From Myxococcota bacterium (GTDB lineage Bacteria; Myxococcota; B64-G9), in the NCBI GenBank assembly GCA_022710975.1, contig JAKLGA010000002.1, positions 248,001-312,000 on the forward strand: a DNA stretch of 64,000 nt, given 5' to 3'. The position numbers were made by a program, and so were the translations under genes. The notes beneath the pieces are model-generated. The model worked only from the letters and a program-made list of their open reading frames with translations, did not search any database and had not been told where the DNA came from. The first letter of the stretch is position 1. The number at the start of each line of letters is the position of its first letter. This document shows, piece after piece, positions 54,531 to 62,885 of this stretch.

Positions 54531-54958
54531 GGTCCGCGCTCCTGTCTGCGCCGCGCCTCGGCCCGGCGCAGGCGGGCCCCCAGCTCGGCCAGCCGCCGGG
54601 GCGTCTCCAGCTCCCGCGCCAGCCGGCGCTCCTCGCCCGCCAGGCGCCCAGCCGCCTGCCGCGCCTCGCGCCCTGCCCGCTCGGCCGCCTCCACCGCCGC
54701 CCGCTCCGCCCGCTCGCAGCGCAGCCGCCAGCCCGCCGCCAGGGCGAGCCGCGCGACCGGCCCCCCGGCCTGGTCCCCCCCGCGCGCGCACACGCAGCGA
54801 CTCCGGGCGCGCTCCGCCTCCTCGCGCCGGGCCCCTGCCTCCTCGCGGACGCGGGCGGCCTGGCGTCGCAGGGCCCGCAGGCCGCAGAGCTCCTTGAGGA
54901 CCAGGGCCTGCCGGCAGCGCGCCACGCGCTCCAGCGGGTGCACGCGGGTGAGGCTCAC
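54527..54958 (-). CDS. SctO/FliJ-like coiled-coil stalk protein
   Basis: A 143-residue charged helical protein, mostly Arg, Glu and Ala, with two long predicted coiled coils (CRQALVLKELCGLRALRRQ and GRLAGEERRLARELETPRRL), as in FliJ/SctO, the central stalk that sits in the SctN hexamer. Position directly after sctN supports this. Its GTG (54958) overlaps the sctN stop (GTGA). Confidence 0.6.
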   Translation of the reverse strand: MSLTRVHPLERVARCRQALVLKELCGLRALRRQAARVREEAGARREEAERARSRCVCARGGDQAGGPVARLALAAGWRLRCERAERAAVEAAERAGREARQAAGRLAGEERRLARELETPRRLAELGARLRRAEARRRQERGP

Positions 54959-56301
54959 GCGCCACCCCCTGCCGCGAGGGCCAGCAGGGCCGCCTGGCTG
55001 TCGGCGAAGGCGCTCACCTCGCCCGGGCCCTGGCGCAGGAACGAGAGCGCCGCGCGCCGCAGGGCGACCGCCCTGTCCAGCTCCGGATCGGCCCCGGGCT
55101 CGTAGGCCCCCGCGGCGATGAGCGGCCGCGCCTGCTCGTAGGCCTCGAAGGCCGCGCGCACGGCGTCCGCCGCGGCCTGGTGGGCCGCCGGCACCAGCCT
55201 GGGCATCAGCCTGCTGAGCGAGCGGGCCGGGTCCAGGGCCGGGAAGCAACCCGCCCGGGCCAGGCCCGGATCCAGCACCAGGTGCCCGTCCAGCAGCGAG
55301 CGCACCTCCTCGGCCAGCGGGTCGTCCTCGCCGTCGCCCTCGGTCAGCACGCTGTAGACCGCGGTGATCGAGCCGCGCGCGGCCGCCCCGGTCCGCTCCA
55401 CGGCCGCGGCCAGCCGCTCGAGCACCGAGGGCGGGAAGCCGCGCCGCCCCTGGGGCTCGCCGGCGCTGACGGCGATCTCGCGCAGCGCCCGGGCGTGGCG
55501 GGTGAGCGAGTCGACCAGGAGCAGCACGCGCTGGCCCTGATCGCGGAAGCCCTCGGCCAGCGCGGTGGCCATGGGCAGGGCCCGGGCCCGCTCCCCGGCC
55601 GGCAGGTCCGAGGTGGCGCACACCACCACCGCGCGCGCCAGGCCCGCCTGGCCCAGGACGTCCGCCAGGAACTCCCCCACCTCGCGCCCGCGCTCTCCGA
55701 CCAGGCACACCACGGCGCAGTCGACCGCGGCGCCGCGGGCGATCAGCCCGAGCAGGCTGCTCTTGCCCGCGCCCGGCCCGGCGAACAGCCCCACCCGCTG
55801 CCCCTCGCCCAGGCAAGCCAGCCCGTCCACGGCCCGCACCCCGGTCGGCAGCGGGCGCGAGATCGGGGCGCGCGCGAGCGGCGCGGGGGCGGCCGCGTCC
55901 AGCGGCCGGCTGCCCGGGCACACCGGGGCCGGGCGGCCGTCCAGCGCCCGGCCCAGCGGATCCAGCACCCGCCCGAGCAGGCCCGGCCCGAAGGCCACCC
56001 GGGCCACCCGGCCGGTGCCCTGGACGGGCAGACCCGGCGCCAGCCCGGCCCGGCCGCCCACCGGCAGCAGCACCACCCGCCCCCCCGCGAAGCCGACCAC
56101 CTCGGCCTGGGCCCCCTCCGGACCCAGCCGTACCAGCTCGCCCACCCGCGCCCCGGGCAGCTCGGCCACCAGCGTGGCGCCGAGCGCCTCCACCAGGCGG
56201 CCCGTGCGGCGGCACGGCTCGACCGCGGCCAGGCGGACCGCCGCGCGGCTCCGGACCTCGGCGCGCAGCTCGCCGAGCAGCTCAACCCGCGACCGATCCA
56301 T
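54955..56301 (-). CDS. sctN: Type III secretion ATPase SctN (FliI family)
   Basis: A 448-residue F1-type ATPase. Walker A is GPGAGKSS (about 172-179; FliI/SctN usually GGAGVGKT, so two positions differ). VCLVGERGREVGEFL and RVLLLVDSLTRHARALREI (Walker B) with SAGEPQGRRGFPPSVLERL are typical FliI/SctN. The C-terminal domain after ITAVYSVLTEGDGEDDPLAEEVRSLLDGHLVLDP is complete. It separates effectors from chaperones for export. Its ATG overlaps the sctL end by 20 bp. Confidence 0.92.
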   Translation of the reverse strand: MDRSRVELLGELRAEVRSRAAVRLAAVEPCRRTGRLVEALGATLVAELPGARVGELVRLGPEGAQAEVVGFAGGRVVLLPVGGRAGLAPGLPVQGTGRVARVAFGPGLLGRVLDPLGRALDGRPAPVCPGSRPLDAAAPAPLARAPISRPLPTGVRAVDGLACLGEGQRVGLFAGPGAGKSSLLGLIARGAAVDCAVVCLVGERGREVGEFLADVLGQAGLARAVVVCATSDLPAGERARALPMATALAEGFRDQGQRVLLLVDSLTRHARALREIAVSAGEPQGRRGFPPSVLERLAAAVERTGAAARGSITAVYSVLTEGDGEDDPLAEEVRSLLDGHLVLDPGLARAGCFPALDPARSLSRLMPRLVPAAHQAAADAVRAAFEAYEQARPLIAAGAYEPGADPELDRAVALRRAALSFLRQGPGEVSAFADSQAALLALAAGGGA

Positions 56302-56938
56302 GTCCGACCTCCCCTTCGCCCTGCTCCGCGCGCAGGGCCTCGCGCAGCCCCTCGAGCTGTACCTCGAGCCGCCCGTCCACCGCGCCCAGCTCGCCGTCCA
56401 GGCAGCAGCCGCCGCGCCCGATCGCGGCGTCGGCCACCAGGCGCAGGCGCACGCCGAGCGCCTCGGCCAGGGCGCGGTAGTCCGCGGCCAGCGCGCGCGC
56501 GTCCTCCGGGTTCACCCGCAGCCGCAGCCGCCGGCCCGGACGGTTGGCCTCGATCACCCTCCGGGCGATGTCGACGGCCGCCTCCGGGCGCAGGCTGAGC
56601 TCGGCGGCCAGGATCCGGCGGGCGCAGGTCACCCCCAGCTCGGCCAGCTCCGGCAGCAGCGCCTCGACCGCCCGGGCCCGGGCCCGCAGCGCCTGGGCCA
56701 CGTGTTCGGTCGCCTGGCGGCGCCCCTCGGCCAGGCCCTCCTCCCGCGCCTGGAGGCGCAGGGCCTCGGCCTGGGCGCGCGCGTCTGCCAGCAAGCGGGC
56801 GGCCCGGGCGCCGGCCTCATCGAGCAACCGCGCGGCCTCCCGCCTGGCCCGCAGCCGCTCGGCGGGCACCAGCGCCCCGGGCGCCGGCGACAGGCACAGG
56901 GTGGCGGTCTCCTCGCGGGGGATGCGCGCGCGCTGCAT
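56282..56938 (-). CDS. sctL: SctL (FliH family) ATPase stator
   Basis: A 218-residue cytosolic protein. Helical stretch LLDEAGARAARLLADARAQAEALRLQAREEGLAEGRRQA (about 38-76) is the FliH/SctL coiled coil with its A-x-x-x-A pattern, and the C-terminal 110 residues (AVDIARRVIEAN...LRLRVNPED) form the globular domain, with ELGAVDGRLEVQLEGLREALR at the end. It holds the SctN ATPase and links it to SctQ. ATG 56938 has GGGGGTGAGGGC upstream. The order SctL then SctN is standard. Confidence 0.82.
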   Translation of the reverse strand: MQRARIPREETATLCLSPAPGALVPAERLRARREAARLLDEAGARAARLLADARAQAEALRLQAREEGLAEGRRQATEHVAQALRARARAVEALLPELAELGVTCARRILAAELSLRPEAAVDIARRVIEANRPGRRLRLRVNPEDARALAADYRALAEALGVRLRLVADAAIGRGGCCLDGELGAVDGRLEVQLEGLREALRAEQGEGEVGHGSVAG

Positions 56939-56942
56939 GCCC

Positions 56943-57482
56943 TCACCCCCCCAGCCCGAGGCCGAGCCGCAGGCGGCCGGCCTCGCGCCTGGCCGCCGGC
57001 TGCGCGGCCAGCCCCGCGTGCACCGCGCACAGCACCGCCCGCTCTCCCGGCCCGAGCCCGGACAGCGCGCCGAGCCTCCGATCGGCCAGCGCCCGCGCCA
57101 GGCGATGCAGGCCGGCCCGCTCGAGCCAGCCAGGCGCCCCGGGCGGCGGACACAGCAGGCAGGCCCGCAGCGAGTGCAGCGCCCAGCCGGGCAGGCGGCG
57201 CCCGCCCCTGGGGAGGCCCCGGCCCGCCGAGCTCCTCAGGCGCGCGAGCAGCTCCCACCTGGGCCCGCGCTCCAGCCAGGCCGCCAGCCCGGCCAGCTCC
57301 AGTAAGCCCAGCCGCCGGAGCCCCTCGGGCCCGGGGAGGTTCCAGCCGCTCGCGCCCCCGGGCGCCTGAGCCTGTTCGGCCAGCCAGGCCTCCAGCCCCC
57401 GGGAGCCGCCCGCGCCGAGCAGCGCCGCGAGCGCCCGGAAGCGCTCCCGGGCCGGCGGGTCCAGGCACCAGGCGAGGGTCAC
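56943..57482 (-). CDS. SctK-position protein
   Basis: A 179-residue helical protein (LDPPARERFRALAALLGAG..., with RRLGLLELAGLAAWLERG in the middle). SctK proteins are poorly conserved; assignment relies on position between sctJ and sctL, which matches the J-K-L order of Ysc- and Ssa-type operons. SctK would recruit SctQ/SctL to the membrane ring. The GTG at 57482 overlaps the sctJ stop by 4 bp (GTGA). Confidence 0.5.
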   Translation of the reverse strand: MTLAWCLDPPARERFRALAALLGAGGSRGLEAWLAEQAQAPGGASGWNLPGPEGLRRLGLLELAGLAAWLERGPRWELLARLRSSAGRGLPRGGRRLPGWALHSLRACLLCPPPGAPGWLERAGLHRLARALADRRLGALSGLGPGERAVLCAVHAGLAAQPAARREAGRLRLGLGLGG

Positions 57483-58264
57483 GGGGCCACCCCCGCGCCG
57501 CCGGCCTCGGCGCGCGCTCCGCGCCAGGTGCGCAGCCAGCGCCAGCCCGCCAGGCCGGCGCCGCCGAGCAACGCCAGGCCGCCCACCGCCGCCGCCAGCA
57601 GCCTCCAGGCGCCGCCCTCGGGGGCGAGCGCGCCGGTCCCGCGTCGCGCCGCGGGCCGCGGGGCGAGCACGACCGCCACCCGCCCGGGCTCCAGGCCCTC
57701 GACCGCGTGGGCCACCAGGGCGCGCACCTCGTCCGTCGAGATGGGCACCCCGCCGCCCGAGACCGTCAACAGCACCGCGGCCGAGGGGGCCGCGGGCGGC
57801 GCCCCGCGCGCGAGCAGCCCGGGCTCGGTCCGCGGCGCGACCACGTGCACCCGCGCGGCGCACACGCCCTCCAGGGCCTCGAGCGTGCGCGCCAGCTCCT
57901 CCTGCAGCGCGCCCAGGTACAGGGCGGCCTCCTCGGTCGCCCCCGGCACCAGCCCGCGCTCCTTGAACACCTCGCGGAAGCCGGCGTGGCGCGGCCGCGG
58001 CAGGCCCGCCGCCCGGAGGGCCTGCCAGGCCTCGCCCAGCTCGGCCCCGGCCACCTCCACCCGGTAGCCCTCGCGCGCGCCGCCGGCCGCCTTGTCCCCG
58101 GACAGCCCGGCCTGCTCGAGCGCCGCCAGGATCTCGTTGGCCTCCTGCTCCTCGAGGCCGGACTGCAGCACGCGCTGGCAGCCCGCGCTGGCGAGCGCCA
58201 GCCCCAGGCCCGCGGCCAGCCACGCCCGCCTCGCCCCGCCCCGGGCCGTGGGCGAGGTCCTCAT
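57479..58264 (-). CDS. sctJ: SctJ lipoprotein (YscJ/PrgK family), inner-membrane ring
   Basis: A 261-residue lipoprotein: signal to about residue 28 with lipobox ASAGC, followed by LQSGLEEQEANEILAALEQAGL, the YscJ/FliF/PrgK domain, then YRVEVAGAELGEAWQALRAAGLPRPRH and ARVHVVAPR. A C-terminal transmembrane helix (LLAAAVGGLALLGGAGLAGW) and short tail follow. Because it lacks the long C-terminal FliF part and has a lipid anchor, it marks this system as non-flagellar. ATG 58264 overlaps the SctI stop (ATGA). Confidence 0.92.
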   Translation of the reverse strand: MRTSPTARGGARRAWLAAGLGLALASAGCQRVLQSGLEEQEANEILAALEQAGLSGDKAAGGAREGYRVEVAGAELGEAWQALRAAGLPRPRHAGFREVFKERGLVPGATEEAALYLGALQEELARTLEALEGVCAARVHVVAPRTEPGLLARGAPPAAPSAAVLLTVSGGGVPISTDEVRALVAHAVEGLEPGRVAVVLAPRPAARRGTGALAPEGGAWRLLAAAVGGLALLGGAGLAGWRWLRTWRGARAEAGGAGVAP

Positions 58265-58614
58265 AGCTGCACGCTCCACAGCCGTTTCACCGCCCCCACG
58301 CCCTCCTCGGCCACCCGCTGCACCAGCGCGGCCTCCTCGCCCAGGCGGTGGACCTCGGCCTGCAAGGCCAGCAGCTCCCCCGGCCGGTACAGCCGACCCG
58401 CCCGGCCCTGGGCGATGATCTCGTCCAGCCGGCGGCGGCCCGCGTCCATGCGCCCGAGCGCTTCCAGGCCGGCCTCGCCGAGCCCACGCGGGGCAGCCGG
58501 CCCCTCGCGCCGGGCGGGCTGGCCCAGCACCTCCGAGAAGGCGCGGCCCGGGGCCCCGGTCTCGATCCGCACCGCCCGCGCCGCGGCGGGTCCCACGCTG
58601 GCCACGGCCTGCAT
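58261..58614 (-). CDS. sctI: SctI-like inner rod protein (YscI/HrpB/PrgJ family)
   Basis: A 117-residue small protein. The C-terminal 40 residues GELLALQAEVHRLGEEAALVQ-RVAEEGVGAVKRLW-SVQL match the SctI pattern (L-x-P-x-x-LL-x-LQ-x-x-x-x-x-x... VxxxVxxxxxxVKxLxxxQ) closely. The rest is a flexible head. SctI forms the inner rod linking SctR/SctT to the needle. It starts with ATG behind GGGAGGCGAGC and is followed by sctJ with overlap. Confidence 0.72.
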   Translation of the reverse strand: MQAVASVGPAAARAVRIETGAPGRAFSEVLGQPARREGPAAPRGLGEAGLEALGRMDAGRRRLDEIIAQGRAGRLYRPGELLALQAEVHRLGEEAALVQRVAEEGVGAVKRLWSVQL

Positions 58615-58639
58615 GCTCGCCTCCCGCTCGGCCCCGCGC

Positions 58640-59089
58640 TCAGCCGCGCAGGTTCTGGATGGCGGCCTTGGCCATCTCGTGGCGGACCTTCATCACGTTG
58701 GAGACCGTGTTGACCGCCTCGGTCTCCTGCTGCATGCGCCGCTGCAGGGTGAGCAGCCGCAGGCTGTTGGCCATGCCCTCCTGCTGCAGGCGCTCCTGGG
58801 CGCGCAGCAGGGCCCAGCGCTCGTCCCCCGCGCCGCCCGGGCCCTGGACCACGCCCTGCGCGAGGCCCTCGCTCCCGGCCACCGCCCCCACCCCGTCCGC
58901 GGCCGCCTCGGCCACCGCGGTGATGAAGGCCCCGCCCGGCAGGAAGGCGGCCCCTGCGCCCACCGCGTGCAGGGCCGCCTGCGCCCCCAGCGCCAGCCGC
59001 TGCGCGAAGTCCACCCGCGGCGCGGCCACCTGACCCCGGGCCGGCTCCACGCTCAGCTCCACCGACGGTCGATCCATGCGCTCCAGCAT
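58640..59089 (-). CDS. Candidate needle-type subunit (SctF-like C-terminus)
   Basis: A 149-residue protein, first of the operon. The C-terminal 45 residues (SLRLLTLQRRMQQETEAVNT-VSNVMKVRHEMAKAAIQNLRG) resemble needle subunits such as PrgI and YscF in length, helicity, S-N-x-x-K and a terminal IQN-x-R. The N-terminal 100 residues are longer than normal needle proteins and contain a hydrophobic Ala/Gly stretch (LGAQAALHAVGAGAAFLPGG). It may be a longer needle-like or tip/translocator-related protein. Start ATG 59089 behind GGGAGGTGCGGC. The next gene, SctI, is 25 bp on. Confidence 0.5.
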   Translation of the reverse strand: MLERMDRPSVELSVEPARGQVAAPRVDFAQRLALGAQAALHAVGAGAAFLPGGAFITAVAEAAADGVGAVAGSEGLAQGVVQGPGGAGDERWALLRAQERLQQEGMANSLRLLTLQRRMQQETEAVNTVSNVMKVRHEMAKAAIQNLRG

Positions 59090-59240
59090 GCCGCACCTCC
59101 CTTCGCCCGCGGCCTTGGAGCAACCCGCGTGCCAGAATCAGCGCGCGGCGGGCAGCCGCGCGGAACCTCCGGGATTCGCTGGAAACGGCGCTGCGCCGGA
59201 CCGCCGGACGGATCGCGCCGAGGGGGGCCGGAGCGCGGGG

Positions 59241-59285
59241 GGTGTCCGGATTCCGGTCACGGGGGTGTCCGGATTCCGGTCACGG
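59241..59285. repeat. Tandem 22-bp direct repeat with imperfect palindrome, T3SS upstream region
   Basis: GGTGTCCGGATTCCGGTCAC occurs at 59241-59260 and again at 59264-59283 (period 23). Each copy holds TGTCCGGATTCCGGTCA, symmetric around a central T except one base pair. It lies between the divergent T3SS operon (start 59089) and the lipoprotein gene (start 59356). Two half-site-like palindromes 23 bp apart face about the same side of DNA, as in cooperative operators. Confidence 0.65.
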
Positions 59286-59355
59286 CCAGCCGCCATTGAC
59301 AGCGCTTCAGCCAGGGATGCTAGACTCGCCCCGGACCACCGAGGAGGAGCGGAGC

Positions 59356-60786
59356 ATGCAGCGCGCGCGCGGAAGGACCTGGAGCGCCGGAGCCGCCCTG
59401 GCCGGCCTGACCTGCCTGGCCCTCTCGGCAGGCTGCGAGGACAGCCGGGTGGTGGCCACCCTGGGCGAGCTGGTGGCCATGCCCGACCCGGTCGTGTTCG
59501 GCGAGACCCCGGTGTCGACGCTCCGCACCCAGGACGTGGTGCTCCAGAACCAGGGCACGGGCGCGGTCCACCTGCTGGGCCTGGAGGTCTCGGAGGATCC
59601 CGAGGACTTCAGCCTGAGCGTGCCGCCCGAGCTCACCCTGCCCGCGGCCATCACCCCGGGCAACCAGGTGACCTTCTCCGTGCGCTACCACCCGCAGGCC
59701 TACCCGGAGCAGGACGCCGGGGTGGTGCGCCTCACCTCGACCGACAAGGGCGCGCCCGAGTACGACCTGAGGCTCTCGGGCACCGCCGTGGAGCCGATCC
59801 TGCTGGTGCAGCCCGTGCCGGTCCAGTTCGCGGACACGCGCGTGCTGTCCACCTCCCCGGTCACGCTGACCATCACCCACACCGGCTCCGACCCCGACCC
59901 GGTGGTGGTGAGCTTCCTCGGCCTCACCGACGACGGGGAAGGCGACTTCGGCGTCCAGTCTCCGCCCGACGTCCCGCTGACGCTCACCGCCGGACAGGAG
60001 CAGCGCCTGCACCTGACCTACACCCCCCAGGCGCTCGACGACGCCGACCAGGGCACGCTGACCCTCGAGTCCGACGCCGACAGCCAGGAGCACCTCGAGG
60101 TGCCGCTCTCGGGCGCCAGCTTCGGCCCGCACATCGAGGTCAGCACGACCGCGCTCAACTTCGGCACGGTCTCCGAGGGCGCCAACCCCAGCCTGCCCAT
60201 CAGCATCTCGAACTCCGGCAACCAGGAGCTCCACGTGACCGCCCTGGAGCTGTCCGACACGGGCAGCCAGAAGTTCGAGCTCGCGCCGGCGAGCGTGCCC
60301 GATCCCATCCAGCCCGGCGGCAGCGTCCAGGTGCTGGTGACCTACCTCGCGGACGACCGCGGGGACGACGACGGCACGCTGCGCATCCTGCACGACGACC
60401 CGCTCGAGCGGCCGGTGTTCGTCCAGCTCCACGGCCGCACGCCCGAGCCGGACGTGTTCGTGAAGCCGGTGCTCATCAGCTTCCAGCTCTCCGGGACCTC
60501 CCAGACCCAGTCGAAGGACATCCGCGTGTTCAACCTGGGAGACGAGGACCTGGTGGTCACGGGCTACCGCTTCGACAACCCCGACGGCCTGTTCTCGCTC
60601 GACGTGGAGCCGAGCTTCCCGGCCACGGTCGAGCCGGGCGCCGATCCCGCCGGGCCGTACGCGGAGTTCATCGTGTCCTACAACCCGAGCGGGCCAGGCC
60701 AGAGCGAGTGCCAGCTCACCATCCTGACCGACGATCAGGACGAGCCGGAGACGCCCGTTCACCTGACCGGATCGTATTCTCCCTGA
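59356..60786 (+). CDS. Choice-of-anchor D lipoprotein (ASPM-SPD-2-Hydin type repeats)
   Basis: A 476-residue lipoprotein (signal 1-26, lipobox LSAGC). Repeated immunoglobulin-like units follow, each with a pattern such as VVFGETPVSTLRTQDVVLQNQGTGAVHLLGLE, VQFADTRVLSTSPVTLTI and LNFGTVSEGANPSLPISISNSG, typical of choice-of-anchor D / ASPM-SPD-2-Hydin domains. Four to five units are visible. Such proteins are structural or adhesive at the cell surface. ATG 59356 is preceded by GGAGG about 12 bp upstream, and the tandem palindrome lies 70 bp upstream. Convergent with clpX. Confidence 0.82.
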   Translation: MQRARGRTWSAGAALAGLTCLALSAGCEDSRVVATLGELVAMPDPVVFGETPVSTLRTQDVVLQNQGTGAVHLLGLEVSEDPEDFSLSVPPELTLPAAITPGNQVTFSVRYHPQAYPEQDAGVVRLTSTDKGAPEYDLRLSGTAVEPILLVQPVPVQFADTRVLSTSPVTLTITHTGSDPDPVVVSFLGLTDDGEGDFGVQSPPDVPLTLTAGQEQRLHLTYTPQALDDADQGTLTLESDADSQEHLEVPLSGASFGPHIEVSTTALNFGTVSEGANPSLPISISNSGNQELHVTALELSDTGSQKFELAPASVPDPIQPGGSVQVLVTYLADDRGDDDGTLRILHDDPLERPVFVQLHGRTPEPDVFVKPVLISFQLSGTSQTQSKDIRVFNLGDEDLVVTGYRFDNPDGLFSLDVEPSFPATVEPGADPAGPYAEFIVSYNPSGPGQSECQLTILTDDQDEPETPVHLTGSYSP

Positions 60787-60819
60787 ATCGGGCGGACGGG
60801 GTGGACGGGGACGGGGGGG

Positions 60820-62070
<1,251 letters not shown>

Positions 62071-62126
62071 GCGAGCTCGAAACCTCCTGCTGGCGCGTCC
62101 GATACGGACGGACGCGTCCCAGGTCG

Positions 62127-62155
62127 AGAGTACGTCATCCGCCGCGAGGCGACAA
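62127..62155 (-). promoter_or_regulatory. Possible clpX promoter
   Basis: Minus-strand TTGTCG (62150-62155) and TACTCT (62127-62132) separated by exactly 17 bp, about 57 bp before the clpX start. Matches are 4 of 6 and 3 of 6. Confidence 0.35.
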
Positions 62156-62189
62156 GTTGTTTTTCGCGATCCCCGACAGCCGCGGGAGG

Positions 62190-62804
62190 TCAGTGATCGA
62201 CCAGGGCGCGCAGGTCGTCCACCAGGGCCAGGGCGCGCTCGATGATCACGCGCGGGATGCCCTGGACCTGGGCCAGGGCATCGGCCAGCCGGTCGGCCTG
62301 CGCCAGCACGGCCTTGATGGCGTTCTTGGGCGCCTTGGGCTCGGGCGGGGCGAACTGCCTGAGCTCCTTGCGGAGCTGGGCCGGCGGGGTGTCGTCCAGG
62401 GCCAGGTCCTTGATCTTGCGATACTCGTCGGCGTCCAGCCGATCCACTTCCTTGGCCCGGCGCAGCACCTCGACGGCGTCCGGGTCCGGGATCGGCCGCT
62501 GGATGCCGTCGCGCTTGAGCACCGCGGGCTCCTCCTCCTTGAGGAAGTTGTAGGAGGCGGTCAGCTTGGCCGCGGTGCGGGGCTTGATGCGGATCTCGTC
62601 CTGGCAGTAGGACTCGAAGCTCGGGTAGCCCCACTTCTCGAACATGCGCTTGCGCTGCACGCCCCACAGCACCTCGCCCAGCTCGACCCACGAGGTCTTG
62701 AAACGCCGCGCGGTCTCCAGGGCCTCGTAGCGGGGCGTGCCCGGCTCGAGCTGCTCCAGCTTCTGGGCGAGGACCTGGGCACCCTTGCTCTCGACGTCCG
62801 CCAT
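62190..62804 (-). CDS. Conserved protein of unknown function upstream of clpX
   Basis: A 204-residue soluble, helical, charged protein. [33 protein letters not shown] and [15 protein letters not shown] form the most ordered part; the segment G-Y-x-S-F-x-x-Y resembles the small DNA-associated helical domains of ParB- or DUF3102-like proteins, but no family is firmly recognised. A lysine/proline hinge ([10 protein letters not shown]) separates a helical C-terminal tail. ATG 62804 has GGGAGGAGCCC upstream. It is transcribed towards clpX with 120 bp between. Confidence 0.6.
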   Translation of the reverse strand: MADVESKGAQVLAQKLEQLEPGTPRYEALETARRFKTSWVELGEVLWGVQRKRMFEKWGYPSFESYCQDEIRIKPRTAAKLTASYNFLKEEEPAVLKRDGIQRPIPDPDAVEVLRRAKEVDRLDADEYRKIKDLALDDTPPAQLRKELRQFAPPEPKAPKNAIKAVLAQADRLADALAQVQGIPRVIIERALALVDDLRALVDH

Positions 62805-62885
62805 GGGCTCCTCCCGTGCTGCTCCTCGAACTGCGAGGGAGGGCGAAGGTAGCCCAGCGTCCCGGGGAAGGCAATCAAAAACTGG

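Noticed and set aside
50840-59089. Flagellar export operon
   Set aside because: The FliP/Q/R and FliO-like genes suggested this, but SctJ is a short lipoprotein without the FliF C-terminal part, SctI is present, and no flagellin, hook or basal-body genes are seen.
59241-59285. Insertion-sequence end
   Set aside because: Two direct copies of a near-palindrome without transposase or target-site duplication nearby. A dispersed repeat remains possible, so the operator reading is kept as a hypothesis only.
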